Part shown: piece by piece, positions 9,487-18,285 of the stretch
Position numbering within the stretch: the first letter of the stretch is position 1
How the letters are laid out: every line of letters begins with the position of its first letter
Origin: CAVPCZ01 sp963779225
GTDB lineage: Bacteria > Bacteroidota > Ignavibacteria > UBA10030 > UBA6906
DNA length: 64,000 nt
Reading direction: 5' to 3'
NCBI GenBank assembly: GCA_963779225.1
Contig: CAVZWW010000003.1
Coordinates: forward strand, 1,054,001-1,118,000
Program-made: the position numbers and the translations under genes
Notes under the pieces: model-generated
What the model saw: only the letters and a program-made list of their open reading frames with translations
Database searches by the model: none
Told to the model about the DNA's origin: nothing

Positions 9487-10725
9487 TTAGTACAGCAGAT
9501 ATTTCTTTGATCTCGCCTTGAACTCCCCGGTTCCCCCTTCCAGCAAGTCCTTCACATCATCATAGCGCATCCGTGCGGTAAATGCCGTGCGCACTTTGTC
9601 CGTTCCGGCCACTTTGTCAAACATCTTTATCCTGGAACCGTCCGCGAGTGTAAAGGGGTTCTTTTCCGGATACAACTGATTGTGCACCTCAAGGAATCGG
9701 AACTGGACGCTGATCAGGTTGACGATGCCCGGGTCGATAATGTGGACCTGAACGCCCTGCAGTGTCTTTCCGGTGGATCTGCCGTAGAAGGGTTTTAGTG
9801 TGATCGGACGGAAAATCAGTCCGGGCATCTTCAATGCATTCATCTGTGCTGCAAGGGCCGCGCCGTTGATCCATTCCGCTGCAAGGAGTTGGAAGGGGAG
9901 TGTGTATCCGACCCCCTCCGAAATCACCCCCAACTCGCCGAGAATCCCCGTGCTCACATAGTACAGGGGGGAGTAGGCGTGGGGGATATGGGGCGACGAG
10001 GGCACCCATGGCAATCCGGTTTCGACGAACGTCATCGATCGTTTCCACCCCTTCATGGGAACCACCGTCAGGCTACACCGGACGCCGCCGGAGAGCATTC
10101 CCTCATCGTTCAGCATGCGCGCGAGTTCGCCGCATGTCAGACCGTACACATACGGGATCGGAAACTGACTCACGAAAGAGAAGAATCCCTTTTCGACACT
10201 GTTCCCTTCAACCCGGTTTCCGCCGAGCGGGTTCGGCCGGTCGAGCACCACAAACGGAATTCCCTGTGTTGCCGCTGCCTCCATTGCCAGACCCATGGTG
10301 CTGATATAGGTATAGGAACGGCACCCGATATCCTGGATATCGTAGACGAGAACGTCAACCCCTTTGAGCATGTCGGGTGTGGGCTTCCGGGTCTTGCCAT
10401 AAAGGGAGTAGACCGGGAGTTTGGTCTGGGGATCGGTATAGAAGTCGACGATGTCGCCGGCGGCATAATCGCCGCGAACACCGTGTTCGGGGCCATAGAG
10501 AGCGACCAGCGAGAAATCCTTTGCGGCAAACAGAATATCGATCGTGGCCCGTAATTGCCTGTCGACCCCGGTGGGGTTGGTGATCAGGCCCACCCGCTTG
10601 CCCCGGAGGAGATCAAACGATCGGTCCCGGAGGACTTCGATGCCGGTCTGTACCTCAGGAGAACCGGCCAATGCAGTTGCGAAAACCACGATGGAAAGAA
10701 CGCCGATGGTCAATGTGCGGTTCAT
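9487..10725 (-). CDS. namZ: Exo-beta-N-acetylmuramidase NamZ (DUF1343, GH171)
   Basis: The protein has 412 residues and an N-terminal signal peptide (LTIGVLSIVVFATALAGS). The family motifs of DUF1343 are all present: GLITNPTGVD, LYGPEHGVRGD, VLVYDIQDIGCRSYTY, VVLDRPNPLGG and, further on, GLPWVPSSPHIP. Characterised members (Bacillus subtilis, Tannerella forsythia) release MurNAc from the non-reducing end of murein fragments. It should act in the periplasm or outside. It is the only gene of this cluster on the minus strand and shares a 211-base intergenic region with the divergent kinase gene. The release of MurNAc fits the adjacent amino-sugar kinase and GH3 (NagZ-like) gene. Confidence 0.92.
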   Translation of the reverse strand: MNRTLTIGVLSIVVFATALAGSPEVQTGIEVLRDRSFDLLRGKRVGLITNPTGVDRQLRATIDILFAAKDFSLVALYGPEHGVRGDYAAGDIVDFYTDPQTKLPVYSLYGKTRKPTPDMLKGVDVLVYDIQDIGCRSYTYISTMGLAMEAAATQGIPFVVLDRPNPLGGNRVEGNSVEKGFFSFVSQFPIPYVYGLTCGELARMLNDEGMLSGGVRCSLTVVPMKGWKRSMTFVETGLPWVPSSPHIPHAYSPLYYVSTGILGELGVISEGVGYTLPFQLLAAEWINGAALAAQMNALKMPGLIFRPITLKPFYGRSTGKTLQGVQVHIIDPGIVNLISVQFRFLEVHNQLYPEKNPFTLADGSRIKMFDKVAGTDKVRTAFTARMRYDDVKDLLEGGTGEFKARSKKYLLY

Positions 10726-10936
10726 GGTCTTTCGGAGAGTTGTGAAGGGAAGAGATACAACAAGCTACGATCTGCCTGGAATAAAGTCAACTTGATGGGC
10801 GCTCGTTTGACCGGTCAATCGGGCGGGACATCCGGCCTGACTGTGAAGCAGGGCTGCCTTGATAGTCTACTCCTCATTCGGTACATTGAAAAAACTCGTT
10901 GCATCACTCATTCATTGCATGCAGACCGTCGGAAGC

Positions 10937-11878
10937 ATGAGCACAGCACGAAGACTTGTCCTGGGAGCCGATGGCGGAGGCACGAAAACACTTGGGATCC
11001 TCGCCGCTGAAGATGGTACCGAACTCAGCCGTTTACAGGTAGGGCCGGGAAACCCCAATGTTGCAGGAGTCGAGGGTGCGGCCGGAAATCTCCTGGATCT
11101 TATTGCGGGTTGTTGTGAACGCGCGGGATCTACTCCCACGGAAGTGCATTCGATAGTGTTCGGCCTGGCGGGAGTGGGAAGCCAGACGGTTCGCTCCAGA
11201 CTCGCCGATGCGCTGCGTGCTGAGTCGGCGATCCGTGGTATGCGGGAGCTTCCCATCACACTGGAAACGGATTCGCGCATCGCGCTCGAAGGGGCATTTG
11301 CCGGAGGCCCCGGAGTGGTGATGATCGCCGGCACCGGCTCAAACCTTATCGGCAAGCTTCCTGACGGCACGGTACGATCTGTCGGTGGGTGGGGGAGGGT
11401 GTTGGGCGATGAAGGGAGCGGATACTTCATCGGTCTGGAGGCGACGAAAGCCGTTTCCCGCGACATGGACGGTCGTGAAGATGCAACCGTTCTACGGAAG
11501 GTTCTTGCCGAAGCAACCGGGTGGAACTCCCGTGACAGGGTGATTGCCGCGGTCTATCAGGACAAATTCGATCTTGCCTCCCTTGCCCCCCTTGTCCTGA
11601 AGGTTGCCGGGGAGAACGATCCGGCCGCACTGGCCATCCTGCGCCGGGCGGCATCACACATGGTCGATCAACTGAAGGCGATGGCCCTTGCCATGGGTTC
11701 CCAGTCAAATATAGGTGTGGTCTTCGTTGGTGGGCTGATCGATCACGATACCGTGTATGCGCGTCTGTTGCGGGAAACGATAGCAGAGATCATCCCTTCG
11801 GTACGGGTGCATACGGCACTTCATCCGCCTGTCCGCGGTGCCGTCCTCATGGCACTTTCCCAACTGCAAAGGAATTAA
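10937..11878 (+). CDS. BadF/BadG-type amino-sugar kinase (GlcNAc/MurNAc kinase candidate)
   Basis: The product has 313 residues from the ATG at 10937; in-frame starts at 10919 and 10859 would add residues without family similarity. The ASKHA nucleotide-binding fold is evident: phosphate-1 loop LGADGGGTKTLG, VFGLAGVG, ETDSRIALEGAF with the catalytic-type Asp, MIAGTGSNLIG (phosphate 2) and GGWGRVLGDEGSGYFIG. This set is typical of the N-acetylglucosamine kinase/BadF family that includes MurK, which phosphorylates MurNAc and GlcNAc. The stop is directly followed by the GH3 fusion start with no spacer. Together with NamZ it suggests a salvage route from murein to amino-sugar phosphates. No MurQ etherase gene is visible in this window. 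Confidence 0.88.
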   Translation: MSTARRLVLGADGGGTKTLGILAAEDGTELSRLQVGPGNPNVAGVEGAAGNLLDLIAGCCERAGSTPTEVHSIVFGLAGVGSQTVRSRLADALRAESAIRGMRELPITLETDSRIALEGAFAGGPGVVMIAGTGSNLIGKLPDGTVRSVGGWGRVLGDEGSGYFIGLEATKAVSRDMDGREDATVLRKVLAEATGWNSRDRVIAAVYQDKFDLASLAPLVLKVAGENDPAALAILRRAASHMVDQLKAMALAMGSQSNIGVVFVGGLIDHDTVYARLLRETIAEIIPSVRVHTALHPPVRGAVLMALSQLQRN

Positions 11879-14827
11879 ATGTCTTCAAGAATACGTCATC
11901 TGTCTCTGTTGTGCATATCTTCCCTCGCGTTACTGGGACTGGCCTGTGGACCCTGGACGCTGACTCCAGTGCAAGAGCCCTCCCGGGCGCCGGTTCCCGT
12001 CATGGCTGCCGGTCATGACGGATGGGTCGACAGTGTGCTGACAACGATGTCGGATGAAGAGAAGGTCGGCCAGCTGGTCATGGTAGGCCTCTATGGTCAG
12101 TACTACAGTACGCAGACAGACGAACACGCCCGTCTCGTGCACCTGATTCGCGACCATCACATCGGCGGCTTCATACTCTGGCAGGGCGATGTCTTTGAAT
12201 CCGCCGTACGCCTGAATTCCCTGCAGGGGCTTTCACGTCTGCCGTTGCTTGTGAGCGGAGACTACGAGAGAGGTCTGCCGATGCGAACCCGGCGCGGGAC
12301 TCCCTTCCCGGACGCAATGGCGCTGGGTGCCACGCGGAACCCGCGGTATGCGTATGAAGTGGGGCGGGCGATCGCACGCGAAGCCCGCGCCATCGGGGTC
12401 CATCAGAACTATGCCCCTGTGGCCGATGTGAACACCAACCCGATGAACCCCGTCATCAATACCCGGTCTTTCGGTGAGGATGTCCGGCTCGTTCAGGAAA
12501 TGGTGGGCGCATTCGTGAAGGGAACCCTGGACGGGGGTGCTCTTCCAACAGCAAAACATTTCCCGGGCCACGGGGATACGGGGGTCGATTCCCATCTTGA
12601 CCTTCCGGTGTTGCAGTACACGCGCGATCGCCTGGATTCTGTTGAACTTGCGCCCTTCCGCTCCGCGATTGATGCGGGAACTCCTTCGATAATGATTGCA
12701 CACATTGCTGTGCCCGTCTTCGACCCCGACCGATCGGTTCCCTCGTCGCTTTCGACAGCGGCCATCGGCACGGTGCTGCATGACCAGCTGGGGTTTGATG
12801 GGCTGGTGGTGACCGACGCCATGGACATGCGGGGGGTCACGCGGGATTTTTCGCCCGGGCAATCCACGGTGATGGCGGTGAAGGCGGGTGTCGATATCGT
12901 TCTCATGCCCCCCGATGAGGATGCGGCGTTTGATGCCCTGGTGGCCGCTGTTCGCTCCGGGGAGATCAGTCATGCACGGCTGGATGTTTCCGTACGCAAG
13001 GTTCTTACGGTAAAACAGAGGCTCGGACTCGACACACTCCGCACGGTGGATATTGACCGTATCCCTGAAGTTGTCGGGAGCAGGGACCATCGTTTGCTGG
13101 CCCGTGAGGTGGCGCGGACCGCCATAACGGTTCTCAAGAACATGAACGGGGTGTTCCCACTTGCCGACGGCAATGGTCACAGGGTGGTCTCCATTGTCCT
13201 GAGTGATTCGCAGGATAGCCGTGTTGATATCAACCGGGCGGGCAGCCCATGGCCGTGCGAGCCTCCGGGAGCGTACTTCCACCAACAGCTCCAACGGCGT
13301 GTCGGCCGTTTTGAGACATACCGCCTCTCTCCCTCCAGCAATACCATGGATATTGAAGCGGCAGTTGAACGGATGAAAAAGGCGGATCTTGTATTCTTTC
13401 CTGTCTATCTGAAAGTGCGCACGTCGTCCGGGCGCATCGGCATGCCCCCTGCATTTCTCTCCATTCTGAAAGCGGCGGAATCGGTCCGGGGGACGGTGGT
13501 GGCCGTCCTGTTCGGGAATCCGTATCTGGCTGCACATTTCCCGGGGGCAAAGGGAGTGTTGTGCGCGTATGGGGACAGCGAGCCCCAGGTGGAAGCAGCG
13601 GTGGAAGCTCTCTTTGGAGAGATCGGAGTGTGCGGAAAGCTGCCCGTCACCATTGCCGGGACCTTTCCCTTCGGCAGCGGCCTCGTCTGTCCCGCGGACC
13701 GTTTACGCCGGGAGGATCCCGCCGCGGCGGGTTTCGTGCCTGAGAAGCTTGCCGAACTGGACGGAATCATCACCGCGGCGATCCGGGATTCCGCGTTTCC
13801 CGCCGCACAACTCCTGGTACTCAAAGATGGAATGATTGCGTACAACGCTGCGTTCGGTACGTACACGTACGACCCGATTTCGGGCCCCATCGACAATGCC
13901 TCCCTGTTTGATCTGGCGTCGGTGAGCAAAGTCATCGGCACCACGACGGCCGTGATGGAGCTTATTGATGCGGGTAAACTCTCACTGGACGATTATGCGT
14001 CGAAATACCTTCCCCACCTGGCGGCGGGAAGTAAGGCGAAAATCACCATCAGACATCTGCTGACGCACAGGGCGGGGTTCCCGCCTTTCAAGCGGTTCTT
14101 CCTGATGTGCGGCAGCGCGGCTGAAGCGCTGGATTCCGTGTATGCGACCGAATTGGTTGCGGAGCCGGGAGACACAACCATTTACAGCGACATCGGAATG
14201 ATCACGCTGGGAAAGATCGTGGAGAAGATTGCGGGGATGTCGCAGGCCACTCTGCTGGCGAATGATTTTTTTGGTCCTCTGGGGATGAAGAACACCATGT
14301 ACAATCCACCCCGGGTGTTGTGGGAGCGTGTCGTGCCGACGGAGATCGATACCGTCTGGCGCAAGGCTCTTGTCCGCGGCATTGTGCACGATGAAAATGC
14401 GGCGCTGCTGGGTGGTGTTGCGGGACATGCGGGCCTGTTTTCGACGGCCTCCGATCTGGCCATTTATGTGCAGATGCTCCTTAACCACGGAACCTATGGT
14501 GGTGTCCGGTATCTCGCCGAAAGCACGGTCGTGGAATTCACCGGTGCGCATAGGGAGGGCCAGGACAGGTATCTGGGTTGGGACATGAAGTCGCCCGTAG
14601 GTTCCTCTGCAGGGACCCTCTTTTCTCCATCGTCATTCGGTCACACAGGATTCACCGGTACATCTATCTGGGTGGATCCGGAGAGGAAACTGGGCGTGAT
14701 TCTGCTGACAAACAGGGTACACCCTACGCGGGCCAACCAGAAAATCTCGCGTGTTCGTCCGGCAGTCCACGATGCGGTGGTCCGGGCGCTGGCAGAAGAC
14801 TCGATGCAGAGCTCAAGAGGGGGGTAA
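11879..14827 (+). CDS. NagZ-like GH3 fused to AmiE-like serine hydrolase, lipoprotein
   Basis: The protein has 982 residues. A lipobox (LALLGLAC) marks it as a lipoprotein. The GH3 domain comes first (about 50-600) with KHFPGHGDTGVDSHLDLP, the NagZ signature, and the nucleophile region VVTDAMDMRGV. A class-C beta-lactamase-like domain follows (about 620-982), with the SxxK motif SVSK (Ser681, Lys684), a Tyr motif YSDIG and a HTG motif in FGHTGFTGTSIW. NagZ removes GlcNAc from muropeptides; AmiE, a beta-lactamase-fold amidase, removes the peptide from MurNAc. In B. subtilis these are separate secreted partners of NamZ, while FCB bacteria often carry them fused. The gene is joined to the kinase gene stop to start. 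Confidence 0.93.
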   Translation: MSSRIRHLSLLCISSLALLGLACGPWTLTPVQEPSRAPVPVMAAGHDGWVDSVLTTMSDEEKVGQLVMVGLYGQYYSTQTDEHARLVHLIRDHHIGGFILWQGDVFESAVRLNSLQGLSRLPLLVSGDYERGLPMRTRRGTPFPDAMALGATRNPRYAYEVGRAIAREARAIGVHQNYAPVADVNTNPMNPVINTRSFGEDVRLVQEMVGAFVKGTLDGGALPTAKHFPGHGDTGVDSHLDLPVLQYTRDRLDSVELAPFRSAIDAGTPSIMIAHIAVPVFDPDRSVPSSLSTAAIGTVLHDQLGFDGLVVTDAMDMRGVTRDFSPGQSTVMAVKAGVDIVLMPPDEDAAFDALVAAVRSGEISHARLDVSVRKVLTVKQRLGLDTLRTVDIDRIPEVVGSRDHRLLAREVARTAITVLKNMNGVFPLADGNGHRVVSIVLSDSQDSRVDINRAGSPWPCEPPGAYFHQQLQRRVGRFETYRLSPSSNTMDIEAAVERMKKADLVFFPVYLKVRTSSGRIGMPPAFLSILKAAESVRGTVVAVLFGNPYLAAHFPGAKGVLCAYGDSEPQVEAAVEALFGEIGVCGKLPVTIAGTFPFGSGLVCPADRLRREDPAAAGFVPEKLAELDGIITAAIRDSAFPAAQLLVLKDGMIAYNAAFGTYTYDPISGPIDNASLFDLASVSKVIGTTTAVMELIDAGKLSLDDYASKYLPHLAAGSKAKITIRHLLTHRAGFPPFKRFFLMCGSAAEALDSVYATELVAEPGDTTIYSDIGMITLGKIVEKIAGMSQATLLANDFFGPLGMKNTMYNPPRVLWERVVPTEIDTVWRKALVRGIVHDENAALLGGVAGHAGLFSTASDLAIYVQMLLNHGTYGGVRYLAESTVVEFTGAHREGQDRYLGWDMKSPVGSSAGTLFSPSSFGHTGFTGTSIWVDPERKLGVILLTNRVHPTRANQKISRVRPAVHDAVVRALAEDSMQSSRGG

Positions 14828-14892
14828 TCACGGGTGGGGTGGGATCGGAAGCAATTCCGGGGAATCCAGGAAGAAGGCGGGAGGTATTGGCG

Positions 14893-15489
14893 ATGAGGAC
14901 ATGGACCGAGGTAATAAGGCGCGCAGAGGAGTATGTTACTGCGCTGTTCGATGCGCGATTGCCTGCATGGGCCGCATATCACGACCTCACGCACACCCTT
15001 GAGGTGGTGGAAGCGGTTGGAGAGGTTGGAACCGGATGCGGCCTTGATGCCGGACCGATGGGGGTCGTGACCCTGGCTGCCTGGTTTCACGATACCGGGT
15101 ATATGGAAGGGGCGGAAGACCATGAAGAGCGAAGTGCGATTCTTGCTGAAGAGTTTCTCCGGGTACATGGGTACCCGGAAGACCGGATATCGGAAGTCAT
15201 CGGCTGTATCAGGGCTACAAGAGTCCCACAGAAGCCCGTGACACTTCTTCAGCAGGTTGTGTGCGACAGCGATATCCTGCATATCGGTCAGGAGGATGCG
15301 CTGTTGAAGAGCGCACTGTTACGTCAGGAGATGGAGGCGCGGACGGGGGAGAAGTTCACGGATGAAGCCTGGCTGAAAAAGAACATCGATTTCATGGCGT
15401 GCTGTACATTTCACACCCCCTACGCCCAGCAGAAGTATGGCGCGCGGCGTGTGCAGAATGTCGAAGTGTTGAAGTCCCGCCTGCCGTAG
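14893..15489 (+). CDS. HD domain metal-dependent phosphohydrolase
   Basis: The product has 198 residues. The start at 14893 has GGGAGGT upstream; an earlier open stretch overlaps the GH3 gene and is not needed. The HD-superfamily ligands are seen in YHDLTHTLEVVE, WFHDTGYMEGAEDHEERSA and CDSDILHIG. This is the arrangement of small predicted HD phosphohydrolases acting on nucleotides or related phosphates. It has no signal peptide and is cytoplasmic. It follows the GH3 fusion by 65 bases and may end this operon. The substrate is not known. Confidence 0.85.
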   Translation: MRTWTEVIRRAEEYVTALFDARLPAWAAYHDLTHTLEVVEAVGEVGTGCGLDAGPMGVVTLAAWFHDTGYMEGAEDHEERSAILAEEFLRVHGYPEDRISEVIGCIRATRVPQKPVTLLQQVVCDSDILHIGQEDALLKSALLRQEMEARTGEKFTDEAWLKKNIDFMACCTFHTPYAQQKYGARRVQNVEVLKSRLP

Positions 15490-15681
15490 AGTTCGCCGTC
15501 TTCATCCTGCACCGCGCTTGGTCCACTTGCGCTCGTGCGCTGACGGGTGGAGCGTTCTTGATTATCTGGCTCCGCCGAAGTATCTCGCTAATTAGCGTAC
15601 CAGGATCATCACCTACCCACACCCATTGGCGTTTCCGCCTCCTGGTAAGGACGGTGCCCGGACATTTGTTGCAGTCTCACC

Positions 15682-17622
15682 TCATTCCCGTGCCGGCCGG
15701 ATCTCCATAGCCATTCCCCCCGAGGGCTTCAACTCGGCTTTGATGACGGAGGTCGCTCGTACAGGGCGCCGTTCAATTCTGACATGTGTCCGGGTAGGTA
15801 CGGATTCACCCCCATCCGTATACAACGAGGCAATATAGTTCTTCTTCCTGTCGAGAAAGTCCAACGGGATATCCAGTGTCCTGCCATCGTTGTTGGTGAT
15901 GCATCCCAGAAACCACCGGTCATCCTTCTTCCTTGCAATTGCAGCAAATCTACCGATGTCGGCAAGGATCACCTTTGTCGTATCCCATACCGTGGGCAGG
16001 CTTTCGAAGAACTCCATCTCCGGTTCTCCCTGGAAATCGGAGGGTTTGTCGTACCAGAAGACGAACTGTAACGGACTATAATACAGGACGGACAGTGCCA
16101 TCTGATGCGCCGAAGTGGTTTTGATCCCTTTTATGTTTTCCTTAAGACCCGCCTGGTGATAGTAGCAGATCGTATAATCCGCGGCGCCGGCGAGGAAACG
16201 CGTGAACGGGAGAATGGTATTGTGGTTGGCATCCGGCATGCATTCATTCCCATGAATACCTTCCTGAGTCAGCAGATTGGGGTATGTTCTGCTGAATCCG
16301 GTCGGGCGATATTCATCATGAATATCCACCATCAGGTTGTATTCGGCCGCCTTCCTGACCGCTTCGTGGACCCATGATGTCCACTTATCGGATCCGACAT
16401 GCACAAAACCGAACTTCAGACCGGCAACACCCCATTTCTGGTAGATGGGCAGAATATCGTCAATCTGCTTCTCGAGGGCTCTGTGGTTCACATACAGGAA
16501 AACACCGACGTTGTTCTTCCGGGCATACTCCAGGACGTTTTGCAGATCCAGATCCTTATTCGGGTTCCTCCGCGGATCCACATCGACCCGGGATGCATCG
16601 GACGCCTTTGAGTATTCGTACCCGTACCAGCCTGCATCAAATTCAATATACTGGATATTGTGCCTGGCGCAGAAATCTATGCACTCTCTGGCACCCGCCG
16701 TGGAGAGTGTGACCTCCCGCATCACTTTCCCCGGCTTGATCCATCCGGTATTCCCGATCGCACACGGGGGATTGAGATTCAGGAAGATGTCATTGTGTTC
16801 AAGCAGTTCTCCTGGTTTCTCTGCGACCATGATCACTCTCCAGGGGGTTTCAAAGGGAGACGATTCGGTCACCGGGCCGAAGAGTTTTGCTGCAACAGTA
16901 TTCTTCTTTTCTTTTGAGAGGACGAACTTCATTCTCGCATAATCCACCAGCCGGGCTTCGCCGATGGAGACATAAAGGCCGTTGGGGAGGAATAGCGTGA
17001 GGGGACGTTCGGATTCATATTCCGGGGTGCGGGCGGCATAGAGGGGAACGGGGAGGGTGGTGCCGTATGACCAGTCGTGCAGTGGATGTGCATGGTACAA
17101 TTCCTGGGCGAACGGGGTAACATACGCGATGGCCCCTTCGTCAAAGACGAATTCCGTCTTTTCGTCCTGTATGTGTATCACGGAAGTTGAGAGGTTTTCG
17201 GGAAACCTGTAGCAGAACGCCGCCCCTTCGTTGTAGAGCCTGACGATCAGCTGCAATGTGGGATTCTTGTCGTTGTTTTTCTGCAGATCGATGGTACATT
17301 CGTTGTACCGGTTCCTTACCGTGCTTCGTTCGCCGTACACCGGGGTCCAGGTCTCATCGATTGACCGGCGTGTATGTCCGGTCACCGTAAACCCGTTGAT
17401 CCATTGGGGAAGATCGACCGTGTTCAGGCCGAGTCTCGACTTGCGCACGACGGTCCTGTTCTTGTGCGAGAGTGCATAGAAGAGGCAGCCCGGTTCCCCG
17501 GCTGTGCTGTCCACGGAAAATGTCAGTTGCAGGGTTGAGTCGGGTGATGTCACAGAAATGGTCTGGCTGTAGATGCTGGTTGACCCGATGCACCACAAAA
17601 ATGCTGCAAAGATTTGTCTCAT
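15682..17622 (-). CDS. GH97 family glycoside hydrolase (SusB-like alpha-glucosidase type)
   Basis: The protein has 646 residues from the start at 17622, which gives a clean signal peptide (IFAAFLWCIGSTSIYSQ); an in-frame start at 17673 would add 17 polar residues. GH97 architecture is clear: an N-terminal beta-sandwich, a TIM barrel with YIEFDAGWYG and GVAGLKFGFVHVGSDK, then HDEYRPTGFSRTYPNL and EGIHGNE, and a C-terminal beta domain. The barrel strand reads LKFGF, so the nucleophile Asp of retaining GH97 alpha-galactosidases is absent. That fits the inverting, calcium-dependent SusB-like group, although the usual HE of that group reads HD here. It acts in the periplasm on alpha-linked sugars. 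No SusC/SusD pair is nearby. Confidence 0.9.
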   Translation of the reverse strand: MRQIFAAFLWCIGSTSIYSQTISVTSPDSTLQLTFSVDSTAGEPGCLFYALSHKNRTVVRKSRLGLNTVDLPQWINGFTVTGHTRRSIDETWTPVYGERSTVRNRYNECTIDLQKNNDKNPTLQLIVRLYNEGAAFCYRFPENLSTSVIHIQDEKTEFVFDEGAIAYVTPFAQELYHAHPLHDWSYGTTLPVPLYAARTPEYESERPLTLFLPNGLYVSIGEARLVDYARMKFVLSKEKKNTVAAKLFGPVTESSPFETPWRVIMVAEKPGELLEHNDIFLNLNPPCAIGNTGWIKPGKVMREVTLSTAGARECIDFCARHNIQYIEFDAGWYGYEYSKASDASRVDVDPRRNPNKDLDLQNVLEYARKNNVGVFLYVNHRALEKQIDDILPIYQKWGVAGLKFGFVHVGSDKWTSWVHEAVRKAAEYNLMVDIHDEYRPTGFSRTYPNLLTQEGIHGNECMPDANHNTILPFTRFLAGAADYTICYYHQAGLKENIKGIKTTSAHQMALSVLYYSPLQFVFWYDKPSDFQGEPEMEFFESLPTVWDTTKVILADIGRFAAIARKKDDRWFLGCITNNDGRTLDIPLDFLDRKKNYIASLYTDGGESVPTRTHVRIERRPVRATSVIKAELKPSGGMAMEIRPARE

Positions 17623-17844
17623 GGGGAGATCCGTGGCAATGATGTCTGCGATTGGAGGATAACGCTGACACAATATACAAATTGCACCGGACTAAGGCAG
17701 GGCCTGGATTGGGCCTTTCCCTCTTTGCAATGTCGGCAATGGTCCATCAGAATGTCCTTCTCATCTGCGCCCATATTGTTTTTTTCCGGAGGATTGGGTA
17801 TATTTAGAAATTGAATTGGTAGCGATCCCGTCTCAAGAAGTACC

Positions 17845-17917
17845 GGACAGGTAGCTCAGTTGGTAGAGCAAAGGACTGAAAATCCTTGTGTCGGGGGTTC
17901 GATTCCCTCCCTGTCCA
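17845..17917 (+). tRNA. tRNA-Phe (GAA)
   Basis: A full cloverleaf can be drawn over 73 bases. The acceptor stem pairs GGACAGG (17845-17851) with CCTGTCC (17910-17916). The D arm contains GCTCAGTTGGTAGAGC, the anticodon stem AAGGA/TCCTT encloses CTGAAAA giving anticodon GAA, and the T loop is TTCGATT. CCA is not encoded; the bases after the discriminator A read CGA. A strong terminator hairpin follows. Confidence 0.97.
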
Positions 17918-17943
17918 CGAAATTCGCCACTTTTCGCCTCGAG

Positions 17944-17979
17944 TGTTGACGGCTGTTAACAGCTGTCAACATTTTTTTT
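17944..17979 (+). terminator. Rho-independent terminator after tRNA-Phe
   Basis: A near-perfect inverted repeat (TGTTGACGGCTG, loop TTAA, CAGCTGTCAACA) spans 17944-17971 and is followed by eight T residues. It should end the tRNA transcript. Confidence 0.9.
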
Positions 17980-18285
17980 GAGGTGAACTATGGCTGATCA
18001 CGTTCGCAGATCCAATGGCATCTCCTCCTTCGGCTTCTGTGTTCACAGCAAACCCATCTGATAACCCACCCACACCACACAAGACGACAGAGCGGAATCA
18101 GTCCTCCCCGAATTTCACCCTCTCCCCATTCAAAGAGCAATTGTTTCACTATGGGATTAGCTACTTTTCCGTCCCTTGGGCTGATGTGGTTTGCCGTCAA
18201 TGTTGGGTATCCTGATAGTGGCACTGAAACGGGACTGTCCCCCCGGTTGAGGGATGAAGCTATTAACTCGCTCAAGGAGGTCAAC
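17980..18285 (+). other. Leader region between tRNA-Phe and the DUF932 gene
   Basis: I see no convincing gene. A 23-codon frame starting at 17990 after AGGTGA ends at 18061 and resembles nothing I know. The second half holds element copy 1 (18154-18213). The last bases hold a strong ribosome site AAGGAGG (18274-18280) that fixes the GTG start of the DUF932 gene. Confidence 0.5.
18154..18213 (+). promoter_or_regulatory. Stress-island element copy 1 (upstream of DUF932 gene)
   Basis: The 33-nt block opens GGATTAGCTACTTTTC and ends CCCTTGGGCTGATG. A 20-nt spacer leads to the box GTATCCT at 18207. This is the most diverged of the eight copies, but block length and spacing agree exactly. It lies 72 bases before the DUF932 start. 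Confidence 0.7.

Noticed and set aside
15586..15597. Palindrome CGCTAATTAGCG between the HD and GH97 genes as an operator
   Set aside because: It lies between the 3' ends of two convergent genes, where an operator would have no promoter to act on, and it is too short for a convincing terminator.
17845..18285. tRNA-Phe as attachment site of an integrated element covering 18-31 kb
   Set aside because: I found no integrase gene and no repeat of the tRNA 3' end downstream within the window.
18151..18285. Upstream extension of the DUF932 gene to an ATG at 18151
   Set aside because: The extra 45 codons would be read through element copy 1, and the perfect AAGGAGG before GTG 18286 explains the start better.
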